Source: Brenneria bubanii (lineage in GTDB: Bacteria; Pseudomonadota; Gammaproteobacteria; Enterobacterales; Enterobacteriaceae). From it: a stretch of DNA of 64,000 nucleotides. The notes under the pieces were generated by a model. It was not told the origin of the DNA and ran no database searches. It saw only the letters and a program-made list of their open reading frames with translations. Shown here piece by piece: positions 47,119-56,514 of this stretch. Position numbers and translations under genes: made by a program. Every line of letters starts with the position of its first letter. The first letter of the stretch is position 1. Location: positions 248,001 to 312,000 of the forward strand of contig NZ_JAKMAJ010000003.1 in NCBI RefSeq assembly GCF_022378355.1, given 5' to 3'.

Positions 47119-49896
47119 TTACTCGGCGCTTGACCGCCGTTTAGGCGGCAATGGCGCAAAATAGCCGACGATCAGAATCAGGAGCGCGACGCCAATAAAG
47201 GCCACCGCGCGCGCCAGTCCGCCGCCGCCGGCGCTGTCCACCACAAAGAGTTTGAGGATAGTCACCCCCAGCAACAATGCGCCGGCTAGCCAGCCGCCTC
47301 TTCGCTGGCGGCGTGTCGACCACAGCATGCCGACCAGCGCGGATAACGTCCACACCAGCGCAAAAGTGGTTTGCGCCAAACGAGAATCCCACAGCGCGTC
47401 GACCGACCAGGGAAGTTGTCCATACCAGGCCAGCGATCGCAACAGCAGGCCGTTCAGCAACCAGAAACTCAATCCCCACAGCGCCAACCGGCATTGCCCT
47501 TGCAGGGCGGTATTCGCCGCAGGCGCTGCCAGCAGGCGCCGATACCAGAGGATCAATGCGGCAACGCCCAGCGCCATGGCGGCGTCCAGCGGGTTAAGCA
47601 AAGGAAAATAAAACGCCTTCCCCGCAGACCAGGCTATCTGTCCGTCCATGAGATTGGCGGCGCACAACAGCGTGAACAAAACGGCGACCAGCGGCACCAG
47701 GCCGATTCGATTATACAGCGCCGCCCGGCGCTTCATCGGCCACAAGCGATGGCGCGCCGGCAGCGCCAGGACAAAAATGATGAGCGACAGCAGGCTAAAC
47801 GTCAGCACCGGTCGCCCTTCCTCCACCGAGGCCGGAACCAAGGGATACAGATACTGAGATGCCAGCAAAAACAGAAAACCGATCAACATCCAGAACAGCG
47901 TCAGATGAAGTCCCTGCGCCATCCGCAATGACAGCGTATTTTCATTGCGGTAAAGCAGCCAATAGGCGATGGCGAAACCGGCCAGCCAACTCGCCAGCGC
48001 CATCAATTGTTCACCGACGTTCAGCAACGGGAAATGGCTTGAATTAGCCAGATCCAACAATACCGGCAGCATGGTCCCCCACAGCAGCCAACAGCTGTGG
48101 CGCAGCGCCGGCCAGCTTAAACGTCGGCCCGCGACATGCCAGACGAGCGCCGACGCCGCGACGCCAAGCAGCGCCAACGGCGGATAGAGCAAGGCCTGCC
48201 GGCGCCAAACGCTCAGCGGCGCCGCACTGTCGAACGCCAAGGCATAACTATAAGCATCCAGCGCCTGGTCGACCGCAAACAGCAGCCAGCCAAACCAACT
48301 CGCCATGCCGAGAATAAAGAATCCGCGGCTAAACCCGCGCCAATAGGTTTCCACCTGCTGATGGCGCCGCCAGCAATAACTGGCGCACAGGGCGACGATC
48401 GCCATGATGCCGGCGATAAACAGAAATGACGTCGCCGATAGCGAGTCAAAAAACAGCGCGGACGCGGCGGACATCACGCCCAGCAGCATGATGCCCGCGC
48501 CGCTCCAGCCCAGACGGCGTTGATTTTGGTACAGCCCGGCCCAGGATACGCACAGCCCTTCCAGTAGCCAGGTCATTGAGGTCCACTGCACGGAAAAAGC
48601 CAGCGGCACCGACAGCGTTAGAAAACACCCGCCCAGCGCCAATGAAAACCGTCCCATACGCGGAATGTCGCGCCGGGTATGCATTGCCAGCGCCAGGTAA
48701 AACACCCCATAGCCCAGAGCCGACAACGCCGGACCAAATGTCCAAGGCTGCGTAATCTGGTATTGAATGCCGAACCCGATTAGCGGCGGCGCAAAGAGTA
48801 AAACGCCATCGACAATCTGTTTGCCCACCGGCTGATGGCGCAGGGAAAACAGCAGCGCGCCCACGCCGAATATCAGGATATTGACAATCAGGAATAGCTG
48901 ACTGCTGAGGTAGTGGTCCCGCTGATAGTGCTCCGCCCCCCAGATAACCGCCATGCCAAAGGTAAAAATCAGCCCCAGCAGATTTAGCTCCCGCCATGAC
49001 TGACGCGCGCTGATCGCCAGAATGCCGAGCGACAGCAGCAGATAATAGGAAAACAGTACAACATGGCTACCGCCGCCGTCCGACAGTAGGATCGGCGCCA
49101 GATAGCCGCCGGTGCTGGCCAACATGGCCAGGCTAAGTGAACGCTGCAACACCGCCAGCCCGACGCTGGCGGCGCAGATGACCAACAGCAGGCCGAAAGC
49201 CGGCGTGTAAGGCAACAGCAGATAAAGCCGAAACGCGCCAAATACCGTGATATACAGCGCCCCGATCGCGCCGCCCTGCAAGATCAAGGCATACAACCGC
49301 TGTTTATGCCGCAAACACCAGCCGAACGACAGCAGTCCGCCGCCGATGAATGCCGCGATACCGAGGCGCCATTCGATCGCCAGCATATCGTGTTCAATGG
49401 TGTACTTCATCAGGTACGCCAGGCCGAAGAACAGCAGCAAAATACCGATTTTGGCCAGCGGATTCCCCTGTAGCAACCAACCGGCCAACGAAGATAACAG
49501 CCCGGCATGCGATTTACTCGCTGCGGAGGACTCATCTCCACCCTTGCCGTCCGCCTCAGCGGCGGTCGACGGTATGATATCCACATCGGCGCGCGGTTGC
49601 GCCGTCGGGCGGACGCTCTGAGCCGCGATTGACGCCGTTACCGGCGTAACCCGGTCGGCGCCGGTGGCCTGCGCACCTCGCCATTCCGCGGATGACGTCG
49701 TCTTGGGTTTCAGTTGTGCGACCCGATCCGAAACGCGGGTCAGCGCGAGCTGTAACTGTGCGACGGTCTTTTCCAGCCGCTCGGTCTGCCGTTGGTTATG
49801 GGCACTGCGTTTGTACGCCGCCCATACGGCAAACGGCATCAAAAAGGCGTAGATCAGCAAAATAACAAAGCCGATCACAAACCATGAATCATCCAT
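47119..49896 (-). CDS. DUF2339 large multi-pass membrane protein
   Basis: 925 residues. One helix at the start is followed by a coiled-coil segment (~residues 35-65), a polar linker to ~125, and then more than twenty hydrophobic segments to the C-terminus, interrupted only by short loops. This is the DUF2339 family. Function unknown; the shape suggests a transporter or a membrane scaffold. It lies between ycjX (27 bases downstream) and pspC on the same strand, a place where E. coli has pspD/E and other genes, so a link with envelope stress is possible. Confidence 0.85.
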   Translation of the reverse strand: MDDSWFVIGFVILLIYAFLMPFAVWAAYKRSAHNQRQTERLEKTVAQLQLALTRVSDRVAQLKPKTTSSAEWRGAQATGADRVTPVTASIAAQSVRPTAQPRADVDIIPSTAAEADGKGGDESSAASKSHAGLLSSLAGWLLQGNPLAKIGILLLFFGLAYLMKYTIEHDMLAIEWRLGIAAFIGGGLLSFGWCLRHKQRLYALILQGGAIGALYITVFGAFRLYLLLPYTPAFGLLLVICAASVGLAVLQRSLSLAMLASTGGYLAPILLSDGGGSHVVLFSYYLLLSLGILAISARQSWRELNLLGLIFTFGMAVIWGAEHYQRDHYLSSQLFLIVNILIFGVGALLFSLRHQPVGKQIVDGVLLFAPPLIGFGIQYQITQPWTFGPALSALGYGVFYLALAMHTRRDIPRMGRFSLALGGCFLTLSVPLAFSVQWTSMTWLLEGLCVSWAGLYQNQRRLGWSGAGIMLLGVMSAASALFFDSLSATSFLFIAGIMAIVALCASYCWRRHQQVETYWRGFSRGFFILGMASWFGWLLFAVDQALDAYSYALAFDSAAPLSVWRRQALLYPPLALLGVAASALVWHVAGRRLSWPALRHSCWLLWGTMLPVLLDLANSSHFPLLNVGEQLMALASWLAGFAIAYWLLYRNENTLSLRMAQGLHLTLFWMLIGFLFLLASQYLYPLVPASVEEGRPVLTFSLLSLIIFVLALPARHRLWPMKRRAALYNRIGLVPLVAVLFTLLCAANLMDGQIAWSAGKAFYFPLLNPLDAAMALGVAALILWYRRLLAAPAANTALQGQCRLALWGLSFWLLNGLLLRSLAWYGQLPWSVDALWDSRLAQTTFALVWTLSALVGMLWSTRRQRRGGWLAGALLLGVTILKLFVVDSAGGGGLARAVAFIGVALLILIVGYFAPLPPKRRSSAE

Positions 49897-49998
49897 GAAA
49901 CACCTTATTATTAGTTGAAACGAATGATGCGGTTGTACACGAATTAAGGATAACTCACAAATCAGGCGTCGCGGCCGTCGATGGCGGAAAGCGCAGGC

Positions 49999-50045
49999 GC
50001 GGCGCCGATGTTATCGTCTCGACAGACAGATCATATCGGCGCCGC
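49999..50045. repeat. Long inverted repeat between pspC and the DUF2339 gene
   Basis: Perfect 11-bp arms GCGGCGCCGAT (49999-50009) and ATCGGCGCCGC (50035-50045) around a 25-base loop. No T-run follows on either strand. It could end or stabilise the psp mRNA. Confidence 0.6.
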
Positions 50046-50071
50046 GGACAAAGCAAAGTCGCGGTTCAGGA

Positions 50072-50434
50072 TTAAAGCTGGCGAAAACGATTCTCTACGC
50101 CAAAGGTATCTGAAGTGACGTAGCGTTCGATATTGCGCAATCGCTGTTCGCTGGCGTTTAGCATGGCATCGGCTTCGTTCAGCACCTGATTAGGCGTCCG
50201 GGATGCAGGCCGATCATTAACGCTGTCCGCCGGCGCCGGATCCAACATAAAAGTCAGGACGACGTAGGCAATGATGGTAAAGACGAACAGGCCGAAAAAC
50301 ATCGACAGCACCACAATAACGCGCAGCAATTTAACCGGCACGTCGAAGTAGCGAGCCAACCCCGCGCAGACACCTTTCAGCATCCCTTCTTCCGGTATGC
50401 GGTATAAGGTTTTACCTGACCATGTATTTTTCAT
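50072..50434 (-). CDS. pspC: Phage shock protein C
   Basis: 120 residues with the PspC domain (L-Y-R-I-P-E-E-G-M-L-K-G-V-C-A-G-L-A-R-Y) and one strong membrane helix at about residues 38-65. PspC is an inner-membrane protein that, with PspB, senses membrane damage and draws PspA away from PspF. Its ATG overlaps the pspB stop (TAATG). No pspD follows. Confidence 0.93.
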   Translation of the reverse strand: MKNTWSGKTLYRIPEEGMLKGVCAGLARYFDVPVKLLRVIVVLSMFFGLFVFTIIAYVVLTFMLDPAPADSVNDRPASRTPNQVLNEADAMLNASEQRLRNIERYVTSDTFGVENRFRQL

Positions 50435-50661
50435 TAGGATTTTCTCCAGTCCGGATGTTCTGCATCCAGAATCTCTTCCAGCGCCTGAATACGTTCGCGC
50501 ATACGGCGGGCATCTTCCGTCAGTTTCGTTAAACGCTGCATGTCGCCTTGTCCCAGTTGAGCATTGTTTTGCTTACGCTGACTGTAATGCAGCCAAAGCC
50601 ATATCGGCGCCACAAAAATCAAAAAAATGGTCAGCGGTATGGCGAGAAACAAAGCACTCAT
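50434..50661 (-). CDS. pspB: Phage shock protein B
   Basis: 75 residues with an N-terminal membrane helix (residues ~3-25) and a charged cytoplasmic coiled-coil tail. PspB works with PspC in sensing envelope stress. It lies 70 bases after pspA and overlaps pspC by one base. Confidence 0.93.
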   Translation of the reverse strand: MSALFLAIPLTIFLIFVAPIWLWLHYSQRKQNNAQLGQGDMQRLTKLTEDARRMRERIQALEEILDAEHPDWRKS

Positions 50662-50731
50662 CGTATCTCCTTAATTATTATGTTTACCGGTCGTCGTATG
50701 GCGCCGCCAAGGTTGACGGCGGCCAACCCGG

Positions 50732-51397
50732 TTATTCTGCTGGTTTTACTTTAGCTTTAAGCGCCGCCAGTTGCGCGCTGATTTCATCATCCGCTTTCAG
50801 TTCGGCAAATTGCTGATCCAGCGATTTTTGCTTACCCAGACCGACGCTCTCCGCTTCGGCTTCCATGGTATCAATACGCCGTTCGAATTGCTCAAACCGC
50901 GCCATTGCCTCGTCCAGCTTACCGCTATCCAACTGACGGCGTACATCACGTGACGAAGACGCCGCCTGATGACGCAGTGTCAGCGCCTGCTGACGGGCGC
51001 GGGTTTCGCTCAGTTTATTTTCCAGCTCGCCGATTTCGCGTTTCATGCGATCCAGCGTTTCTTCCACGTTTTCCGCTTCGTGCTGTAATACCGCAATCAG
51101 ATCCGTCAGCTTCTGTTTTTCAATCAACGCGGCGCGGGCCAGATCGTCTTTGTCTTTACGCAGCGCCAGCTCGGCTTTTTCCTGCCATTGCGCCTGCTGC
51201 GTGTGAGCCTGTTCAATACGGCGGGCGATCTGTTTCTTTTCCGCCAGCGCGCGGGCCGATGTAGAACGAACCTCCACCAGCGTATCTTCCATTTCCTGAA
51301 TCATCAGCCTGACCAGCTTCTGTGGATCTTCGGCTTTATCCAGCAGTGAATTGATGTTGGCGTTAACGATGTCGGCAAAACGAGAAAAAATACCCAT
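50732..51397 (-). CDS. pspA: Phage shock protein A
   Basis: 221 residues, almost entirely helical coiled coil (PspA/IM30 family). The first helix ([15 protein letters not shown]) is amphipathic and binds damaged membrane. PspA also binds PspF and keeps it inactive until stress; when released it coats and seals the inner membrane. It is the first gene of the operon, divergent from pspF. Confidence 0.95.
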   Translation of the reverse strand: MGIFSRFADIVNANINSLLDKAEDPQKLVRLMIQEMEDTLVEVRSTSARALAEKKQIARRIEQAHTQQAQWQEKAELALRKDKDDLARAALIEKQKLTDLIAVLQHEAENVEETLDRMKREIGELENKLSETRARQQALTLRHQAASSSRDVRRQLDSGKLDEAMARFEQFERRIDTMEAEAESVGLGKQKSLDQQFAELKADDEISAQLAALKAKVKPAE

Positions 51398-51502
51398 AAT
51401 CCAATCCTCTTAATGATTTCCAGCGTTTGAACACGCCTGATTTATTATCACCCCCGGCCAATTGCCGACGATGAGTGGCTATACTGATACCGACAAGGCT
51501 AT

Positions 51503-51519
51503 ATCAAGAAGCATGCCAA
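51503..51519 (-). promoter_or_regulatory. Candidate sigma-54 promoter of pspA
   Basis: On the minus strand TTGGCATGCTTCTTGAT (51519 to 51503) fits the -24/-12 pattern TGGCAC-N5-TTGC, with one change in each element and correct spacing. It lies about 100 bases before pspA, in the pspF-pspA gap, where PspF would activate it. Confidence 0.65.
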
Positions 51520-51637
51520 TTTTTATCGACATATAACTCATTGAAAAATATAGAGCGAAAAGTTTTGATTATTTTTCAATACCCGATAGATTAGTCAAAT
51601 AAACCAACTATTGGTAAAAATAACACGGTGAATATTG

Positions 51638-52630
51638 ATGGCGCGGGACAAAGAAAATCTACTGGGCGAAGCAAACAGTTTTCTTGAAGTGCTGGAACAG
51701 GTGTCACAGTTGGCGCAGCTTAACAAGCCGGTGCTGGTGATTGGCGAACGCGGCACCGGTAAAGAGCTGATCGCCAGCCGTCTCCACTACCTCTCTCCCC
51801 GTTGGCAAGGCCCATTCGTTTCCCTGAACTGCGCCGCACTGAATGAAAATCTGCTGGATTCGGAACTGTTCGGTCACGAAGCCGGCGCGTTTACCGGCGC
51901 GCAGAAACGCCATCTGGGACGGTTCGAACGTGCCGACGGCGGAACCTTGTTCCTTGATGAGCTGGCCACCGCGCCCATGCTGGTGCAGGAAAAGCTATTA
52001 CGCGTCATTGAGTATGGCGTACTGGAACGCGTTGGCGGCGGTCAATCGCTGCAGGTGGACGTCCGCCTGGTATGCGCCACCAATGACGATCTGCCGGCGC
52101 TGGCGGCCAGCGGACAATTCCGCGCCGATCTCCTGGACCGGCTGGCATTCGATGTCGTTCAACTGCCGCCGTTGCGTGAGCGTCAGCCAGACATCATGTT
52201 GCTGGCCGAACATTTCGCCATTCAGATGTGCCGCGAACTGCACCTTCCTCTGTTCCCCGGTTTCACCCCGCATGCGCGCGACATGCTGTGCGCCTATCCC
52301 TGGCCGGGCAATATTCGTGAATTAAAAAATGTGGTCGAACGTTCGGTCTATCGACACGGCGGTAGCGACGCGCCATTAAATACCATTATTATTAATCCGT
52401 TTCGCAAAATGACGCCGCCAGGGAGCAACGCGCGCGCCGCGCAGACAAGCGAATTACCGGATTTCCCGCTGGATATGAAACAGTGGCAACGCGCCCAGGA
52501 GCGGAGCTTGCTGGCGCAGGCGTTGGAAAAATCGCGCTTCAATCAGCGTAAAGCGGCGGAGTTACTGGGGCTGACTTATCATCAGTTGCGAGGGTTGCTG
52601 AAAAAACATGACATCAGCGTCAATGAATGA
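51638..52630 (+). CDS. pspF: Sigma-54 activator PspF
   Basis: 330 residues: an AAA+ domain and a Fis-type helix-turn-helix, with no regulatory N-terminal domain, as in all PspF. Walker A is G-E-R-G-T-G-K-E (36-43) and the sigma-54 contact loop G-A-F-T-G-A is at 83-88. It turns on pspA from upstream sites and is held inactive by PspA. ATG 51638 matches the E. coli start; the frame opens one codon earlier with TTG. Confidence 0.95.
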   Translation: MARDKENLLGEANSFLEVLEQVSQLAQLNKPVLVIGERGTGKELIASRLHYLSPRWQGPFVSLNCAALNENLLDSELFGHEAGAFTGAQKRHLGRFERADGGTLFLDELATAPMLVQEKLLRVIEYGVLERVGGGQSLQVDVRLVCATNDDLPALAASGQFRADLLDRLAFDVVQLPPLRERQPDIMLLAEHFAIQMCRELHLPLFPGFTPHARDMLCAYPWPGNIRELKNVVERSVYRHGGSDAPLNTIIINPFRKMTPPGSNARAAQTSELPDFPLDMKQWQRAQERSLLAQALEKSRFNQRKAAELLGLTYHQLRGLLKKHDISVNE

Positions 52631-52669
52631 CCGCCAGACAATCGGCGGCGAACGAAAGAGAGGATGTAA

Positions 52670-53251
52670 ATGCGGCAAACCCTGTCAACCGAACGATTGA
52701 TCCTGCGCCCATGGCAGGCGGCGGATCGCGGCGACTTCGCCGCGATTTGCGCCGATCCGCAGGCGATGGCGTTTCTTCTTCCGCTGCCCACGGCGGACGA
52801 CAGTAACGCATGGATTGACCGGCAAATCGCGCACCAGACGGCACAGGGTTTTTGCTTTTGGGCGCTGGAGGATAAAACCACGAGCGAATTCATCGGGACG
52901 ACGGGGCTGGTGCGGATTGGCTACGATGCGCCTTTTGCGCCCGCCGTCGAAATAGGCTGGCGCATCGCCCGCAAATTTTGGGGCAAAGGCTACGCGCCGG
53001 AAGCCGCTCGCGCTTCGCTGGCATTCGGTTTTACGCGGTTGAAGCTGGATGAGATAGTCGCCATCACCGTCGCCGCCAACGTTAAGTCACGCCGGGTCAT
53101 GAGCAAGCTGGACATGACGCACGACACCGCCGACGATTTCGACTACCCGCGCGTACCGGCGGGACATCCGCTCAGGTCAGTAATGCTATATCGGCTGTCG
53201 CGCGAGCGCTGGTTACGCCGTCAGAATAGCGAGCCCATGGATTTAACATAG
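52670..53251 (+). CDS. GNAT family N-acetyltransferase (RimJ/RimL type)
   Basis: 193 residues. It has the R-L-I-L-R-P-W start, the acetyl-CoA region (R-K-F-W-G-K-G-Y-A-P-E-A-A-R) in the middle and V-A-A-N-V-K-S-R-R-V-M-S-K-L near residue 140, all typical of ribosomal-protein-type acetyltransferases. The substrate is unknown. AGAGAGGA precedes the ATG. It follows pspF by 39 bases but is probably unrelated in function. Confidence 0.85.
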   Translation: MRQTLSTERLILRPWQAADRGDFAAICADPQAMAFLLPLPTADDSNAWIDRQIAHQTAQGFCFWALEDKTTSEFIGTTGLVRIGYDAPFAPAVEIGWRIARKFWGKGYAPEAARASLAFGFTRLKLDEIVAITVAANVKSRRVMSKLDMTHDTADDFDYPRVPAGHPLRSVMLYRLSRERWLRRQNSEPMDLT

Positions 53252-53388
53252 GGCTCCCCTTACGCCATGCGTTGGCAATCAAAACGCGCTTACCGCACCG
53301 CATCCCTGCGGTTCATTCTGGCAGACTTGCTTTTCCTCGACACAATGTCTTAACGCGGATAAACGGCCAAGTCGGTTAGAACCGGGCG

Positions 53389-54876
53389 TTAAGGCGCGCG
53401 TCCCCAAATCAACGCGCCTTTATGATAGACGGTCATCTTATCCCAATCGGTAAACGTGGTGACGTCGCCCCGATAGGAATAATCATTGGTTTCATCATAG
53501 TCGCTCCAGTCTGCGGGATGAATACGTATTTGCACCTCACCGCACTCTCCGCCGGCCGGGATCTCGCCGGCATCGCGGCTGAAAGCGATCTCCACATAGC
53601 GATTAACCTGTTCGCCGCCGGCGGGCAACGCTTGCGTCGTTACGCCAACCTTGTCGGCGCCGATATTGGCCCAATCTACGTAGTGCTGATCGGTTGTTTT
53701 ACCCTCATCATTGAAATAGTAACGCACTTTCAGATCGCCGAGATTGAGTGTACTGCTGCCGGTATTTTTAATGTTGAAGGCCAGACGGATCGCATTATCG
53801 GCCGGATCGCTGCTTCGATTGAGATATTGCAACACCACCTGAGGAGCGGCGGCGTCCGCTTCTGTTCCGATGCTGTCCTCCTCGCCGAGGATGCGCTTTC
53901 TGACGAATTGCCCCGAGGCGGTCAGGTCGGCGTCCGTCCAGCCCCCGGCCGGATTCGCGCCGGGCGCTAGCGCAGAGGAAATCTCCGCCTTATCCGACAG
54001 CGACCAGTTCACCCAACTGATGCCGCGCTCGTTAAGATAATCAAGCCAAACTCGGGATTCCGCCAGATAAGGGCCCTTATCTCCCGCCGCTTCGCTGGTT
54101 CCCCATTCGCTGACAAAAATAGGCGCGCCTCGTTTCTGAGCGTAATCAAGCCGTTTACGTAAGGATAATTTATGCGTTCCGGCATAAAAGTGCAGGACAT
54201 ACATGGTATTCGCGTCCGGCAACGGATTATCGGCGGCGTCCTGAATATCCTGACTCCAGCTACCGGTGCCGACCAGAATGAGATTATCGGGATCTTTCGC
54301 CCTTATCGTCTGGGTCAAGGCCAGGGCATAAGGCCGAATCCGATCGTTCCAGGTCACGCCGCCGTTGGGCTCGTTGGCGATCTCATAAATTACGTTCGGC
54401 GAATTACCGTACCGTTCGGCCATTTCATTAAAGAAAGCCTTCGCCTCCGCTTGATATTTATTCGGATCGCCGTCGGACAAAATATGCCAGTCGATAATGA
54501 CGTACAGACCAAGACGCTGAGCCGCCTCTACCGCCTCTTTCACTTTGGCGGCCACAGAAGGGTCGGTGATATAACCATCCTCCGCGGTATACATCGCCAG
54601 CCGGAATACCGAGATTCCCCAGTCGTCACGCAGCCATTTCAGTGCATCCTGATTGACGAACTTTCCGTACCATTGCAGACCATGCGAACTCATCCCCCGC
54701 AGCTGTACTGCGTTGCCGTGCGCATCCACCAGTTTTCCGCTGGCGATGGATAACTGTCCGTGAGCCTGTACCGGTGTTTCCGCATACGTCGGCGTTACCC
54801 AGGCAAAACCGCACATCACCACCAGAAATGTCGCCAGCTTGCCGATGACGTTTTTTTTAACGCGATCCATCCGCAT
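53389..54876 (-). CDS. celV: Endoglucanase CelV-type (GH5 plus CBM3)
   Basis: 495 residues. The signal peptide ends at T-Y-A (residue 32). Residues ~40-325 form a GH5 cellulase: acid/base Glu169 in I-A-N-E-P-N and nucleophile Glu257 in V-S-E-W-G-T. After a short linker, residues ~345-495 form a cellulose-binding module of family 3. This two-domain layout matches CelV of Pectobacterium, secreted by the type II system to break plant cell-wall cellulose. ATG 54876 has AGGAAG just upstream and is preferred over ATG 54900. Confidence 0.9.
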   Translation of the reverse strand: MRMDRVKKNVIGKLATFLVVMCGFAWVTPTYAETPVQAHGQLSIASGKLVDAHGNAVQLRGMSSHGLQWYGKFVNQDALKWLRDDWGISVFRLAMYTAEDGYITDPSVAAKVKEAVEAAQRLGLYVIIDWHILSDGDPNKYQAEAKAFFNEMAERYGNSPNVIYEIANEPNGGVTWNDRIRPYALALTQTIRAKDPDNLILVGTGSWSQDIQDAADNPLPDANTMYVLHFYAGTHKLSLRKRLDYAQKRGAPIFVSEWGTSEAAGDKGPYLAESRVWLDYLNERGISWVNWSLSDKAEISSALAPGANPAGGWTDADLTASGQFVRKRILGEEDSIGTEADAAAPQVVLQYLNRSSDPADNAIRLAFNIKNTGSSTLNLGDLKVRYYFNDEGKTTDQHYVDWANIGADKVGVTTQALPAGGEQVNRYVEIAFSRDAGEIPAGGECGEVQIRIHPADWSDYDETNDYSYRGDVTTFTDWDKMTVYHKGALIWGRAP

Positions 54877-55137
54877 ACTTCCTTTCTCCTTTTCACGCAT
54901 ACTCCTGACTGTCGGTATGTAAATCAGACAAATAGCGCCATGATGCGAAAATCATCAGGCGCCGCGCACTCACCACGGCAGAGCACCCTCGCCGAGAAAC
55001 GTGCTATGTCAGCATAAGAAATCAGCTTGAAAAAACATATAGGAGCAAGGCGAAAAGGACGATAAGCGGCATATAAGATGCTTATCGGTACAATATCCGG
55101 CCATCCTGACGCCTCGTCCTCACGTCAGATCCATTGG

Positions 55138-56133
55138 CTACAGTGAGTCGCGCAGCAGCAGCGGGCTGGCTATTTTGCTGACGTCGGTATGTTCCAGACC
55201 ATTGATGATGTGCAGCGTGGATTGCCTGCCGATTTCATAATGCGGGAGCTGCACGGTGGTTAACCCAGGCAGGAAAAGATCGCCGATGCCGACCAGGTTG
55301 TCATACCCGAGAACCGCGACGTCCTGCGGGATGCGAATGCCCTTCGACAGCAAGGTCTGATAAACCAGAAACGCGATTCTGTCATTGCCGCACACCACCG
55401 AATCAAACCGCGGTTTGCCGCGTTCAAGATACTGTTCGATAATCGTCACGGCATCGAAGTAATACTCGTCGCCGAGCCGCATATGATGCTGCCATACCTG
55501 TTCGGGGTCGAGAGAAAACTCACGGCAGGCGCGTTCAAGCCCCCGCCGCCGCCGGGCGCTGGCCAGCCTCTCCAGCGGCAGATGAATACACAGCGGTTTA
55601 CGGTAGCCGGCCTCAAGCAAGGCGCGTACGCCGTCATACGCGCCCTGTTCATCATCCGGTATATAACTGGCCACGCCGCCCTGCTCGCTTTCGCAGTTCG
55701 CCAGTACGCAGGGTAAAGTCAGCAGCTTTTTCGGTACCGGCACCGAACGCAGCCCCATGGTGGTATAGATAATCCCGCTAGGTCGATGCGACAACAATAA
55801 ATCGACGATATCATCCACGCAGTCGGACATGAACATATTGACCACGAAGCTGTTCCAGCCGTGAGCGCGCGCCGTTTCTTCGATCGACAAGGTCATTTCA
55901 ACGGAAAACGGCGTGGTCACGGTATCCAACGCCAGTACGCCGATGGTTTTCGGCGTGGCTCTGGCGCCGCGGATTTTTTTCGCCGACAGGTCTGGCACAT
56001 AGTTCAGCGCTTCGATCGCCTGTTTAACGCGTTGATAGGTTTCCGGCTTCAAACTTTCCGGGCTGTTCAACGCCCGCGATACCGTCATCAATGAAACATT
56101 CGCCAGCTTTGCCACATCTTTTAAAGAAGCCAT
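55138..56133 (-). CDS. LacI family repressor of the porin/GH32 locus
   Basis: 331 residues. The N-terminal helix-turn-helix reads L-K-D-V-A-K-L-A-N-V-S-L-M-T-V-S-R-A-L-N, with the hinge following at ~residue 50; the rest is the sugar-binding periplasmic-protein-like fold. It is divergent from the first OmpG-type porin. Two identical palindromes in the gap are its likely operators. The ligand is probably a sugar freed by the GH32-like enzyme. Confidence 0.88.
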   Translation of the reverse strand: MASLKDVAKLANVSLMTVSRALNSPESLKPETYQRVKQAIEALNYVPDLSAKKIRGARATPKTIGVLALDTVTTPFSVEMTLSIEETARAHGWNSFVVNMFMSDCVDDIVDLLLSHRPSGIIYTTMGLRSVPVPKKLLTLPCVLANCESEQGGVASYIPDDEQGAYDGVRALLEAGYRKPLCIHLPLERLASARRRRGLERACREFSLDPEQVWQHHMRLGDEYYFDAVTIIEQYLERGKPRFDSVVCGNDRIAFLVYQTLLSKGIRIPQDVAVLGYDNLVGIGDLFLPGLTTVQLPHYEIGRQSTLHIINGLEHTDVSKIASPLLLRDSL

Positions 56134-56364
56134 ATCGTCCTTTATTTCCTTGCCTGGTTGGCAACAACAGAGTAACCCGATTCAAGGCCAAGCCGCGGCG
56201 TTACCTCTATTTTGGGAGGGAGCGAGTCACGCGGTCAACACAGGCAACTTGAGGTACCGCCAGTCTATCTGCCTTATCCCCGGTGATTTATTATATTCAT
56301 GCCGTTTGCCATGCAAAGAACCGGTTTTTGATGATAAACATGACGCCGATCTCATAACACTAAT

Positions 56365-56376
56365 GTTAACGTTAAC
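56365..56376. promoter_or_regulatory. LacI-type operator 1
   Basis: Perfect palindrome GTTAACGTTAAC inside AATGTTAACGTTAACT, with the central CG usual for LacI/GalR family operators. Confidence 0.75.
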
Positions 56377-56435
56377 TATTGTGATTAACATCAGAATTCT
56401 GCCATCCGCCATCTTCTTCAACTTCACCTTCGAAT

Positions 56436-56447
56436 GTTAACGTTAAC
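56436..56447. promoter_or_regulatory. LacI-type operator 2
   Basis: Second copy, the same 16 bases (AATGTTAACGTTAACT), 71 bases after the first. Two copies at this distance would allow repressor tetramers or side-by-side dimers to shut the promoter. Confidence 0.75.
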
Positions 56448-56514
56448 TCGCACAATTTACTTAAAACAGAAGCGAATGTGTGTCACCCACTAATAATGAT
56501 GAGACCGATACGTG

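Larger units (their letters stand above)
56134..56514. other. Divergent control region of the sugar locus
   Basis: 381 bases between the LacI gene and the first porin. It carries the two operators described separately. A further half-like GATTAACATC follows the first one. No gene is seen. Confidence 0.6.
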
